Assembly (NCBI GenBank): GCA_950022655.1 | Contig: OX465592.1 | Location: 3,774,623-3,838,622 of the forward strand | Source of the DNA: Alentia gelatinosa | Lineage: Eukaryota > Annelida > Polychaeta > Phyllodocida > Polynoidae | Direction of reading: 5' to 3' | Length of the DNA: 64,000 nucleotides | Shown here: positions 55,403 to 64,000 of the stretch, piece by piece | How positions within the stretch are numbered: position 1 is the stretch's first letter | How the letters are laid out: every line of letters begins with the position of its first letter | Made by a program: the position numbers and the translations under genes | The notes under the pieces: generated by a model | Seen by the model: the letters and a program-made list of their open reading frames with translations, nothing else | Told to the model about the DNA's origin: nothing | Databases searched by the model: none

Positions 55403-56171
55403 GTAAGTCCGACTGAAAATTTATTTTTGTCTGCTTGTTGTTGTACAATGCTCTTTAACCAAGTACTGCAAAATACACCATAGGTCTAATGACTTGAAGA
55501 TGTACTTCTCAGAATATGATCCACCCAGTATATTTGCAGAATCTACGATTATTGCTGCATCGTACAACTCGTATCAGAAGCAGTGGGATGGGGCTCTCGA
55601 TATCCTGTCTCGTAGACCGAACATCCTTTTTGCCAGGCTGTCATGAAATTATCCCAAATAAACCACCTCTAATGCTGTTATATAAACCTGATTATTTTCC
55701 CAGCTGTGTATTTATGTATCCTCACCGATCAAATTCACCATTTCAGTGCCGGTCGTAAGTCAGTGTTCCAAGATAGCCGTGCAAGAGCTCTTCGATAACA
55801 AGATGACAGAGGGTGGGAGGCCCAGTTGATGTCAACAAATTGGGCCTCTTTAAATCCCGTCAAGGCTCTACTGTAGCAGCTGGAACAGGGCATACGTTTG
55901 GATATAGATACGCATTTCTGAATTGCAGTCTCCCGTTACTGTAACAAGTGCACGTTGTGGCATTGGGATTGTAGTCAAGTAAATCTGGCTAGCTGTCAAA
56001 ACGCCACAGGCAGACAGACAACCATCCACTACCATCTGACAGGTCTGTTTATTCATCCGGCCAAGTTGTATTACTTGATTACACTTGTTGAATAACAAGG
56101 GAAATCCATTCCAGCCATAGGAGCTCCAATATACATCGGATCATCAAAGGAGAAAATAATAAAAATAAAAA
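55403..56171. other. CLASP 5' flank or intron
   Basis: No recognisable exon. Contains GGGAGGCCCAGTTG text and A-rich runs just before the CLASP ATG. Confidence 0.4.
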
Positions 56172-56354
56172 ATGGCGGGGAAGACTTTGGATACGTTTCT
56201 TCCCAATGTGCAAACGCAGGATACTCGAAAGAGGCTGCAAGTTCACCCAGAACTTGTCACATTCCTCAAGGATCCCGAATCTTCACTTTTCTGTGAGGAA
56301 ATGGACAGAGTCATTGATGGCTTGGCAGCCTGGATAAGCAGTAGCAACTTCAAA
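56172..56354 (+). CDS. CLASP1: CLASP (CLIP-associating protein), first coding exon
   Basis: ATG 56172 opens MAGKTLDTFLPNVQTQDTRK, continues RLQVHPELVTFL and DRVIDGLAAWISSSNFK, and ends exactly before GTAAGT at 56355. The match to the N-terminus of human CLASP1 (KDVGKRLQVGQELIDYF, LVDGLATSWVNSSNYK) is clear, so this is the start of the first TOG domain. CLASPs bind microtubule plus ends and promote rescue. CLASP1 and CLASP2 cannot be separated from 61 residues; the symbol is provisional. The next exon must lie beyond the right edge, because the intron is occupied by an antisense retroelement. Confidence 0.8.
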
Positions 56355-57508
56355 GTAAGTTACTTTTAATGTTTAGGTTGCAAATGATTGGTTAATAAAG
56401 GGCTGGTTCCACCAACAGATGGATTTGCCGTGGTATATCTTATTATATCTTAAAGTGTTGCGATATGTCATACCTCCTTTGTTGTGATACATTGCACGCT
56501 ATGATATGTGTACTTTTTCATAATGTTGTATGTATATTTTGGTGCTCCACCATCGCGACACCTCAAGATCTATTGCCGACATACCACGATCTATTGCATC
56601 AAGAATGCGGCACAGGTGCTCAACCAGACCGCTGCATCGCAAATATACACATGATTATTTAAAACCTAGCAAGATTTAACAAGACAACCAAATTGTGACT
56701 AACCTCGCTATATCTTGTGTGTTAGGGGAACCAGCACTTAAAAGAACTTCCTTAAGCATTGTTTTACTTTCTATCATGTTCAGCAAATAGGACTACTTCA
56801 CAATAAATGTTCAAGCTAGATATTATAGAGGAAACCTGTGAGAGTTTACAGTCAGAGCTTGTATCACATCAAGTTTGAGTTGGGTAATAATTCACAAGGC
56901 AAACTGCATGAATTAGGAAGCAATTAAAGTGAGATGGGATTGAGCTCTGACTGTAAACTTAAACAGGTTTCTGAATTTATCTCACCCCTTACATTGACTA
57001 ATTGGTTAAAATTTGTGACATAATCCCCCATAAGTACTTTTTTCTAAATACTTCATGGGCTTTGAGTATGTATGAATGTTCAGTCTATTGGGAAAACAAA
57101 CCAGGGGTGAGACGTCATAAGAAGAAACTGCATGGAGATCCATAGATACTGAAAATATGCCATGACTTTTGATTGTGGAGTAATCTCATGAGGCAAATCC
57201 AAGTAAGATTGCAAACCAAAACTCATGGCATATTTTCAGTGGCTGGATTAAGTGGGGTTCAGATTTTATCTCAACCCTATCACTGACTAATTGGCTAATA
57301 TACATCATCCCCATTGGGTACTTTCATACAATACTCCATGGGCGTTGAGTACGAGTTCCCAATGTTAAGTCAGTGGGGAAGTCATACCATATTAAGGCAC
57401 CATGTCCCTTTAAATTGTCTTGAGAACTACCCACATGCCTCGTTACCTCGACTGCTGGTTAAAAGTGTATTTCTTCCGCTTCACTCCCCAGTACCGGACC
57501 GTGGTACC
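56355..57508. other. CLASP intron 1, left part
   Basis: Two subtype-2 MITE relics (56978-57113; 57266-57380, right end lost) and otherwise unique AT-rich sequence. Confidence 0.5.
56978..57113. mobile_element. MITE, TTATCTCACCCC ends (subtype 2)
   Basis: TTTATCTCACCCCTTACATT left, CCAGGGGTGAGA right, CATTGACTAATTGG inside; mates at 6652 and 22572. Confidence 0.55.
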
Positions 57509-58394
57509 TGTAGTATGTGAACAGATAAGAATTGGCTCTGTTTCAAAGCGGTTACCACCTCCAAACATGGGAAATAATCCACCCTTGTGAACCTGAGTTC
57601 GTAATATTGACTTATCTGAGAAGGATGACCTTTCCGACATCGAAGCCTCTGAGTCCTATTTTGTTCTGATGTGATATCTAATCGAGTTAGTGTCGTTTGA
57701 TTATACATATCAGTGACAAGATACGTTACTATCGGAATATAGACTGCAGTGAGAAAATGAATCATAATGGAAGGACTATTTTTGGACTTTCGTAATGCTG
57801 TAAAGTCCCCGCTGTAGGTGAGTACGGGCCTACTCAAGGAACAAGACCAACACCATTCGCTACTGAGTTCATACTGAAGCTTTATTATCATTTCTCCTGC
57901 CAACAGCCCACCGGCTGCCAGCGTCTCTATGGAGACCGTTTCCAAGGCAACACGCCAGCAGGCCTCTCCCGGGCTGCTGAAGTAACCCATGCTAAAGTAT
58001 AAATTATGCACATATAATTAGGATCCATCACCATGACACTGTTAACATCATTACAATGATTACACAGGTCCTCACCTCAAGTTTTCAAGTATTTGAAAAT
58101 AATACGAAGACAAAAATTGTATGACGATGGGACCACAAGTATAAAGGGTACCTATAAACGATACATTACCAAAAACTACTAAAGATATAAATAAGAATAA
58201 CATTTGTAAATAAACATAATTACGGTCCATCCACAGGGACGATAAACATTTTACGTATTTTGTGTTCATCCTTACGAGCTAGTTCAGTTCCCATAAATAT
58301 GTCAAACCATATGTAGTTGCAACACTAATTTCTAAAGATACCATACTTCACGATTCCTAGATACAGTAATAGTTAGTTAATCATTTTATGTTCA
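57509..58394 (-). repeat. putative 3' LTR of the env-bearing retroelement
   Basis: On the minus strand the sequence after the purine tract starts TGAACATAAAATG and may end CATACTACA at 57509, a TG...CA LTR of about 886 bp with AATAAAGC near 57885. The start is supported by the tract. The end is a guess, because the 5' LTR is off the window and no target duplication can be compared. Confidence 0.4.
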
Positions 58395-58411
58395 TCTCTC
58401 CCCCCTCTTTG
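58395..58411 (-). other. polypurine tract
   Basis: Minus strand CAAAGAGGGGGGAGAGA, 24 bp after the env stop, directly before the TG that begins the putative LTR; the normal plus-strand primer site of LTR retroelements. Confidence 0.7.
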
Positions 58412-58434
58412 AACATATATTGGACCGAGCTGAC

Positions 58435-60378
58435 CTATTTCTTATCTTTTCTTTCGACCACTTTTTCTCCCTGCCCGACATTACGATTGACACTCATCAC
58501 CATTTCTCTCATTCTCGGTGTTACAGGAGGGTTCACGACATCTCTCATAGGGATCGATACAGGTTCATTCACATTGTTCTCGATAATGATTTGGGGATGA
58601 TCAGGGCCAACATTGCCATCATCGTCGTCGACAATTTTCTTGATACACTTATTTTTGATCCGGTCGCGATTTACATATATCGTCACAATGACGGAGACAA
58701 GTACCACTACAATAGCAACTATACCCATAGACCCTCCGTAAATAGAAAACCTGTTTGTCCTATCCCACCCAAAATAGTCCTCTTGAACGTCGGGTAGGGC
58801 AATAATCGGTATTTCGTTCCGTCTTCCCAATTTGAGTTCTTTAACCGTAATGGGGTCTAACGCCTTAGGCCAGGTGATATTTAAACGAGGCAGTTTCACC
58901 CATTTCTTTGGTAGAATAGTCACGTTGCTAGTGCCAATGGACATGCCCTTTACCTCCCATTCTTTACTTTTCAGACGACAAGTTCTATTCAAATGGTATA
59001 AGCCTACCCCCACATGATTCACGATCTGCGGCACCTGTCCCGAACACAATTTTCTGATGGTGGCCTTCTTTCTAGATACCACAACCACTGAAGATGCATC
59101 ATCGATCAATCGGTATAATTTTGGATCCTTGGACCCTGCTGAGAAGAGGGACACATTACAACGCTTCGGATTAGCCATCGTTATCATTTCGGCTTCACAT
59201 ATACTCGGATAGTTCATAACAACAGGTTGACATACCTTAGGCGCATCACCCACACACAGATCCGTCACAACCTTAAAAGAGTCTTTTGAAGCCGTTGAAA
59301 TAGCCACTAGTTGGTTCCCCACTATTTGTCTATCATATTCCGAGTTCATGGGCACTGGGAAATATTGAAGTCTATAATTCAGAAACACTTCTTTTTCGAC
59401 TGTGACAAGGGATATCTGGTAGACCATTTGAGAGTCCTCCCCTGATTGAGACCACAACGGTAACACATTCATGTACCTATAATACCAGTGTTCATTTATG
59501 GCGTCGTATCCCAACTCCGTCATTAAGGCCAGGGTTTCGCGTAGAACTTTCGGTGGCAGAATGTCTCTGTTTAGATCGTTACGCTCCAAAGCTAAGAACT
59601 GTCTGTTGAATATTTCTGCCCTTCTGATGAAATCGTGTGATAAAGCTTCCATCATTTCGATGTGGCCCTCGACCATTCCATAGATTCTTAGATGAGTTAG
59701 AGCCTCGTCCAACCACGACATTCGGCGGGCCAGCCTATCCGATATACGATTCAATTCCTCGGTGGCCTGATTAAGTTTGTTAATGTCTTCACGGTCTTCT
59801 TTCACAAACATCCGAGTTAGATTCATGACCGATATTAGTTTCTGGTGGTTGTGTCTCACCGCAAAAGATGATCTTTGTAAACTCCTTAATTCCTCTTTTA
59901 CCGAGTTTAGATCACTGGTAGTCGCCAGTCCGAATAAGAATTTGATGGCCTTTCCCACTATGTTGATTAATCCGCGTTTTGGTCTGTCACTGTTTGTGTT
60001 TTTGCTTGGGCCTGTAGTAGGGTCCACTCTTCCACAACGTATTAACTCCTTACCCCAAGTGATGCGGTCGTCCACCAGGTTCATCCGCAATTTCCACATA
60101 TCCCTGCGTTTGTCTTCGTACATGGGTTTGAGTTGATTAATCACATTTTCTGTGTCTTCTTTCCATTGTTTTAGGTCTGGTGTTTGTGGGCGTTCGATGG
60201 TGACTACCAACGACCACGATCCTCCAATAATTCTTGAAGATCCGGCTTTAGTGATAATTACTCCATCATTCACAATTCCCTCCATTTGCATATCTTGAGC
60301 GGAATAACCCACCGCTAAGCACACGATTCCCAGTATCCAGGCACACCACATGTTTCTGGTTCGTTGTACTGTACTCAT
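58435..60378 (-). CDS. env: Envelope-like fusion glycoprotein of LTR retroelement (errantivirus / baculovirus F type)
   Basis: 647 aa, intact, ATG 60376-60378. It has a signal peptide (residues ~10-27), and a furin-type site RPKR at 132-135 followed by a hydrophobic GLINIVGKAIKFLFG stretch that fits a fusion peptide. Long heptad-like helices follow (about 155-250), with a Cys-containing middle. One transmembrane segment is at about 549-569 (GIVAIVVVLVSVIVTIYV), with a cytoplasmic tail of about 78 residues. This order is known from gypsy Env and baculovirus F proteins. Such a protein could let the element leave cells, but activity is inference. It lies 6 bp after an upstream frame, separated by an in-frame TAG. 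The reading frame has no breaks, so the insertion looks young. Antisense to CLASP. Confidence 0.85.
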   Translation of the reverse strand: MSTVQRTRNMWCAWILGIVCLAVGYSAQDMQMEGIVNDGVIITKAGSSRIIGGSWSLVVTIERPQTPDLKQWKEDTENVINQLKPMYEDKRRDMWKLRMNLVDDRITWGKELIRCGRVDPTTGPSKNTNSDRPKRGLINIVGKAIKFLFGLATTSDLNSVKEELRSLQRSSFAVRHNHQKLISVMNLTRMFVKEDREDINKLNQATEELNRISDRLARRMSWLDEALTHLRIYGMVEGHIEMMEALSHDFIRRAEIFNRQFLALERNDLNRDILPPKVLRETLALMTELGYDAINEHWYYRYMNVLPLWSQSGEDSQMVYQISLVTVEKEVFLNYRLQYFPVPMNSEYDRQIVGNQLVAISTASKDSFKVVTDLCVGDAPKVCQPVVMNYPSICEAEMITMANPKRCNVSLFSAGSKDPKLYRLIDDASSVVVVSRKKATIRKLCSGQVPQIVNHVGVGLYHLNRTCRLKSKEWEVKGMSIGTSNVTILPKKWVKLPRLNITWPKALDPITVKELKLGRRNEIPIIALPDVQEDYFGWDRTNRFSIYGGSMGIVAIVVVLVSVIVTIYVNRDRIKNKCIKKIVDDDDGNVGPDHPQIIIENNVNEPVSIPMRDVVNPPVTPRMREMVMSVNRNVGQGEKVVERKDKK

Positions 60379-60384
60379 GTATGG

Positions 60385-61125
60385 CTATTTCAATCGGTAT
60401 TTCACTGTCTGCCTGCCAGATCGGAGTGAAGGGCCTGCGTATGGTAGCACGATTGTGGAGCGACCAGCGCCGGCTTTTCCCGCCTGGTTATCGCGTACTC
60501 CTCCAGTCGCTCCCTTCACCCCCGTTTCCTCCTGTCCCCCATCTGTTTGTTGGGGTCCCGCCCCTGTATCATCATCGGCTCCCCTCGAGCCATCTGGAAG
60601 GACGTATTCATCATCATCATCGCTTTCAACATCTGGTTCGCCCCCATACAGATGTTCGCGCCCCCTATCCTCCCTTTCAACGTTTATCCCCTTTCGGGAT
60701 GTGTGGGTTCGCGTTCCGAGCCAATCGGAATCGTACTCAGAATCCCCGTCGCTATCGGTCCCTCGACCGTTTCTATGTCTTTCTGAGTTTCTGTCGGACA
60801 CCCCTGTATCTGCGTCCGATCTCTCAAATCGGTTCTTAGGGGGTTCACTAGCCTGTGCCCGAGGCCCGCCCTTCCGGCCTGCTGCGATCCCACCTGCTCC
60901 TCTCCTTAACGTTCCCCTCGATAAGGCTTCCCCGTATCTACGCGTATCGTCGGGATAGGTTCTGAGATTTCGCGCTCTGGCACGTACCCCCAGTGCCTTG
61001 TTCATATTCTTTGAGTCTACCGGGTTTTTGTCTAGACGCAAACGATCTACATTCAGTCTGTATCTTCCCGTTCGGCCCTCTAATCGCGGCGGTAACGCCA
61101 TTGGTTCCGATAACCATGAATCCAC
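60385..61125 (-). CDS. accessory ORF between pol and env, unknown function
   Basis: 246 codons, in +1 frame relative to pol and overlapping its last ~190 bp. Stop TAG at 60385-60387. Composition is Arg/Gly/Asp/Ser-rich and probably disordered (TRRYGEALSRGTLRRGAG; SDGDSEYDSDWLGTRTH). It is in the same frame as env. I recognise no domain. It could be an extension of Pol by frameshift, a leader for Env through stop-codon readthrough or splicing, or a separate accessory protein. Confidence 0.5.
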   Translation of the reverse strand: MDSWLSEPMALPPRLEGRTGRYRLNVDRLRLDKNPVDSKNMNKALGVRARARNLRTYPDDTRRYGEALSRGTLRRGAGGIAAGRKGGPRAQASEPPKNRFERSDADTGVSDRNSERHRNGRGTDSDGDSEYDSDWLGTRTHTSRKGINVEREDRGREHLYGGEPDVESDDDDEYVLPDGSRGADDDTGAGPQQTDGGQEETGVKGATGGVRDNQAGKAGAGRSTIVLPYAGPSLRSGRQTVKYRLK

Positions 61126-64000
61126 TTTGAAATCGCGGATCCAAAGGGGCCGCAGCCGGCTGGAACAGTAACACGTAATTCCCTTTTTCTAAAGGAACCG
61201 CCCGGGGACGCCTATCCAACCTGTCTTTGTTCCTCTTTTGTTGGGATTCTAGATTGTTCTTAACTATTACGTATGCTTGTTTCATTTCCTTCAATCTGTC
61301 ATCCAGAATGGCTGTGAATGATTCGTGTGAGGCCCCTCCCAGATTAGCCGCAACGGGAATGGGTTCTCTGCCATACTGCAGGAAATATGGTGAATACCCC
61401 GTAGCCGCCGATACGGCTCTTCGATGTGCCATCAGGGCTGGTCCCAAAGCACTCTCCCACCTATTTGCCCTGGCATCTACCAGTTTGGCGATGATAGACT
61501 TTATGGTACGGTTGAATCGTTCCGTTTTCCCGTTCGATTGAGGGTGATAGCTAGTGGTATAGTGTACCTTGGTACCTAGTTTGTTCAGGTATGTTTCCAC
61601 TGTGTGGTTTTTGAATTCGCACCCCCTGTCACATATCATAATCGCCGGCGCACCGTAGCGGGGTACGTATTTATCAAATAGAACCCTAAACACCGATTCA
61701 GCGGATTTGTCGGGGATCGGTTCCGCCTCGGCCCATCCCGAACAATGGTCTATAATCATCAGGCAATACCGGTTCCCATTCTCAGATATTGGCATTGGAC
61801 CAATAAGATCCATACCCATGATTTCGCCCGGTTGTGTAGGTATGGGCATATTTGACGCGGGTGGGAATAGTCTCTTCGTTCTGTGAGCGTTACATACCGC
61901 ACATTTTTCAAGTTGTACAAAAACTTGTCGAGCCATACCGTTCCACCAAAATTGCTCATCTAATCGTTTCATAGTTTTCTCGACTCCCATGTGTCCTATT
62001 TCTTCGTGGGCCCGCATGATTACTTCGTCCGTTAGGGATCTGGGGACTACTAATCGTGGTTTATTGTCATTCCCCCCTTTCTTCCCTAACGAATATACTA
62101 TCCCATTGTGCGTCACGAAACGTCCCCTACCTTGCTCGGCCCACCGTTTTTCCCGCGTTTTTGTCTGTCCCTTCTCGACCTCTGTAGGACTCAATCCGCT
62201 GTGCTCCCAGAAATCCCACATCACCGCACCCTGTAATCCACCCTTTTGCCTTGGCGGTCTCGATAACATATCGGCCCTTACGTTTTGACTCCCCTTTCGG
62301 TACTCTATCGGCGCCCCATATTCAGCCAACGCAATAGCCCATCTTTGGATCTTGGAATTGTTGATCTTTGTTTTGAATAAATTAATAAGGGGACGGTGAT
62401 CAGTTACGATGGACAGGATGGATCCCCAAATATACGGCTTGAATTTCTCTAGGGCCCACACCACTGCATAAGCTTCCTTCTCGATAACCGCCCATCTCAA
62501 TTGCACCTCGGATAGGGTTTTGGACAGATACTGTATGGGTCTTTCTACTCCTTTCTCATCTTTCTGAGTCAGGATCCCCCCCACGCAATAATCGCTGGCA
62601 TCGGTGTACAGAATAAACGGTCTGTTAAGGTCTGGGAACGCCATTACTCTGTCTGAAATTAACTCGTTTTTCAGTGCATTCCATGCGTTTTCTTCGTGTA
62701 CCCCCCATCGGAAATGAGCGTTCTTCTTTGTCAATCCCACCAGCGGTGCGGCTATTTCGGAGAATCCCTTTACGCACATGCGGTAATAGTTCGCCATCCC
62801 CAGGAACGACCTAACGTCTTTTATGCATTGTGGCGGCGGCATTTCTCTTATTGCCTTCGTTTTCTCGGGATCGGGTGACACGCCCTCTGTGCTCACAATG
62901 TACCCCAACAGTTTGATCTCTGTCCGTCGAAAAGTACACTTATCGGGGTTCGCTGTCAAATGGTTTTGCGCCAGCAATGTCATTACCTCTTCTAAATGTC
63001 GGGTGTGTTCGGCTTCATCTTTAGAGAAAACAATTATGTCGTCTAGATACACCAATACTGATTTCGAAATCAAAGGGGACAATACCGAATTAATGTACCT
63101 CTGCCAAACTGCGCCACTGTTGGCTAGTCCGAAAGGCATAACATTCCATTCAAAGAGACCCATATGCGTAGCCATAGCCGTTTTTTCCCTACTCTTTGGA
63201 TCGATGGGGATCTGCCAATAGGCCGACTTGAGATCAATGGTCGAGAACATTTTCGATCCATGTAGTTGGTCAAATATATCAAGCACCTGGGGCATTGGGT
63301 GGGCATCCTTTTTGCTTATATCATTGACCTTCCTATAGTCTACCACACACCTGACCGACCCATCGGATTTCGGCACTAAAAGGACGGGCGAGGACCACGG
63401 GCTTTGACTGGGCCTGATTATATCTTTCTGTAGGAGTCCCCTTATTTCTTCTTCGACCATTTTGCGTTTCTGTAACGGTACCCTGTAAGGTTTCTGGTGG
63501 ACCGGGTCATGACCGGCAGTATCTATGGTCATTTGTACCCCCTTCCTCCTAAAATGCGGATCGATCTTTCCTGAGAAAACCTCTGGGAATTTCAAACGCC
63601 ACTCGTCTAATTCGTTCAGAATACCTTCAACATACCGTTCTCCCCCGTTTTCCGGTCCCCACTTATATTCTCTATTTTTCAACATGATGGTTTTGTTGCT
63701 GCAATCGATGCGCGCGCCTAACATACCCAGAGCATCAATGCCCAACAGCATATCGTGTCCCATTTCCTCTACCACATAAAAAGGGATGGACTCACCTAAC
63801 AGATCAATCATGCATACCCCTACAGTATCAATGACATGTCCAGATAGAGATTTCAAACGCTCACCCTGCATCAGGTTCATCTCCTTAACATTTTTCCCAC
63901 ACAGTGTTTCGACCATCGAACATTTCATCATCGATCGGCATGCGCCAGAATCGGCTAGAGCGATATATTCCCTACCTCCGATGTCCATTCGGATATTCAC
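60938..64000 (-). CDS. pol: Pol polyprotein of Ty3/gypsy retroelement, 5'-partial
   Basis: At least 1020 codons, open at the right edge. Domains in order: aspartic protease (ALADSGACRSM, residues ~14-24; LLGIDALG), reverse transcriptase (VVDYRKVND, FSTIDLKSAYWQI, MPFGLANSGAVWQR, and YLDDI near residue 318), RNase H (LYTDASDYCVGG; TDHRPL), integrase with HHCC zinc finger (HEEIGHMG...CAVCNAHR) and DDE core (GMDLIGPMP, ICDRGCEF, NGKTERFNRTIKS near 827). This PR-RT-RH-IN order defines Ty3/gypsy (Metaviridae). With env it resembles errantivirus-type elements. No stop codons interrupt the visible part. Gag and the 5' LTR are outside the window. Confidence 0.93.
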   Translation of the reverse strand: MNIRMDIGGREYIALADSGACRSMMKCSMVETLCGKNVKEMNLMQGERLKSLSGHVIDTVGVCMIDLLGESIPFYVVEEMGHDMLLGIDALGMLGARIDCSNKTIMLKNREYKWGPENGGERYVEGILNELDEWRLKFPEVFSGKIDPHFRRKGVQMTIDTAGHDPVHQKPYRVPLQKRKMVEEEIRGLLQKDIIRPSQSPWSSPVLLVPKSDGSVRCVVDYRKVNDISKKDAHPMPQVLDIFDQLHGSKMFSTIDLKSAYWQIPIDPKSREKTAMATHMGLFEWNVMPFGLANSGAVWQRYINSVLSPLISKSVLVYLDDIIVFSKDEAEHTRHLEEVMTLLAQNHLTANPDKCTFRRTEIKLLGYIVSTEGVSPDPEKTKAIREMPPPQCIKDVRSFLGMANYYRMCVKGFSEIAAPLVGLTKKNAHFRWGVHEENAWNALKNELISDRVMAFPDLNRPFILYTDASDYCVGGILTQKDEKGVERPIQYLSKTLSEVQLRWAVIEKEAYAVVWALEKFKPYIWGSILSIVTDHRPLINLFKTKINNSKIQRWAIALAEYGAPIEYRKGSQNVRADMLSRPPRQKGGLQGAVMWDFWEHSGLSPTEVEKGQTKTREKRWAEQGRGRFVTHNGIVYSLGKKGGNDNKPRLVVPRSLTDEVIMRAHEEIGHMGVEKTMKRLDEQFWWNGMARQVFVQLEKCAVCNAHRTKRLFPPASNMPIPTQPGEIMGMDLIGPMPISENGNRYCLMIIDHCSGWAEAEPIPDKSAESVFRVLFDKYVPRYGAPAIMICDRGCEFKNHTVETYLNKLGTKVHYTTSYHPQSNGKTERFNRTIKSIIAKLVDARANRWESALGPALMAHRRAVSAATGYSPYFLQYGREPIPVAANLGGASHESFTAILDDRLKEMKQAYVIVKNNLESQQKRNKDRLDRRPRAVPLEKGNYVLLFQPAAAPLDPRFQSGFMVIGTNGVTAAIRGPNGKIQTECRSFASRQKPGRLKEYEQGTGGTCQSAKSQNLSRRYA

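Noticed and set aside
60350..60958. Plus-strand Ser/Pro-rich frame opposite the accessory ORF
   Set aside because: Mirror of a GC-rich, strand-biased region. No start context or homologue recognised.

Overview
This is a eukaryotic nuclear window from an invertebrate metazoan. Genes are split by GT-AG introns and set in AT-rich, repeat-dense DNA. Tails related to 'GGACGTTAAACYAC' plus CAAA runs and tRNA-derived SINE heads made me think of a lophotrochozoan, most likely a mollusc; that placement is inference. || Layout. TUT1 (+, 5' end outside the window), MDH1B (-), NIFK (+, head-to-head with MDH1B), an intronless rhodopsin-family GPCR (-), two weak orphan exons (-), uridine phosphorylase UPP (-), PA2G4/EBP1 (-), and the first coding exon of CLASP (+, head-to-head with PA2G4). 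From about 57.5 kb to the right edge an antisense Ty3/gypsy-type retroelement with an envelope gene sits in the first CLASP intron; its 5' end lies outside the window. I rebuilt the gene models by eye from splice sites, reading frame across junctions and remembered family sequences. || Main discovery. Two PA2G4 introns (39.8-43.7 kb and 46.7-50.2 kb) each hold nine near-identical ~130-nt units on the host's sense strand. They have every hallmark of box H/ACA snoRNAs: two hairpins, an ANANNA-like hinge, and an ACA three bases before the inferred 3' end. Three isoform classes show paired changes in the 5' basal stem. The 3' pocket guides (GAACCAU and CUGAU) are unchanged in all 18 units. They match 18S rRNA AUCAG-UU-AUGGUUC, predicting pseudouridylation at the position equivalent to human 18S U109, with 14 nt from pocket to ACA. 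The 5' pocket differs between classes, which suggests an expanded, diversifying guide family in a ribosome-biogenesis host gene. || How the genes relate. TUT1 (U6 snRNA tailing), NIFK (pre-rRNA processing), PA2G4 (nucleolar and ribosome-associated) and the snoRNAs all concern RNA and ribosome production, but nothing in the sequence shows that they are co-regulated. Other notable structures are foldback elements with telomere-like cores, several MITE families, a SINE and LINE sharing a 3' tail, a tandem array that copies a UPP splice acceptor, and an extra ORF between pol and env of the retroelement.
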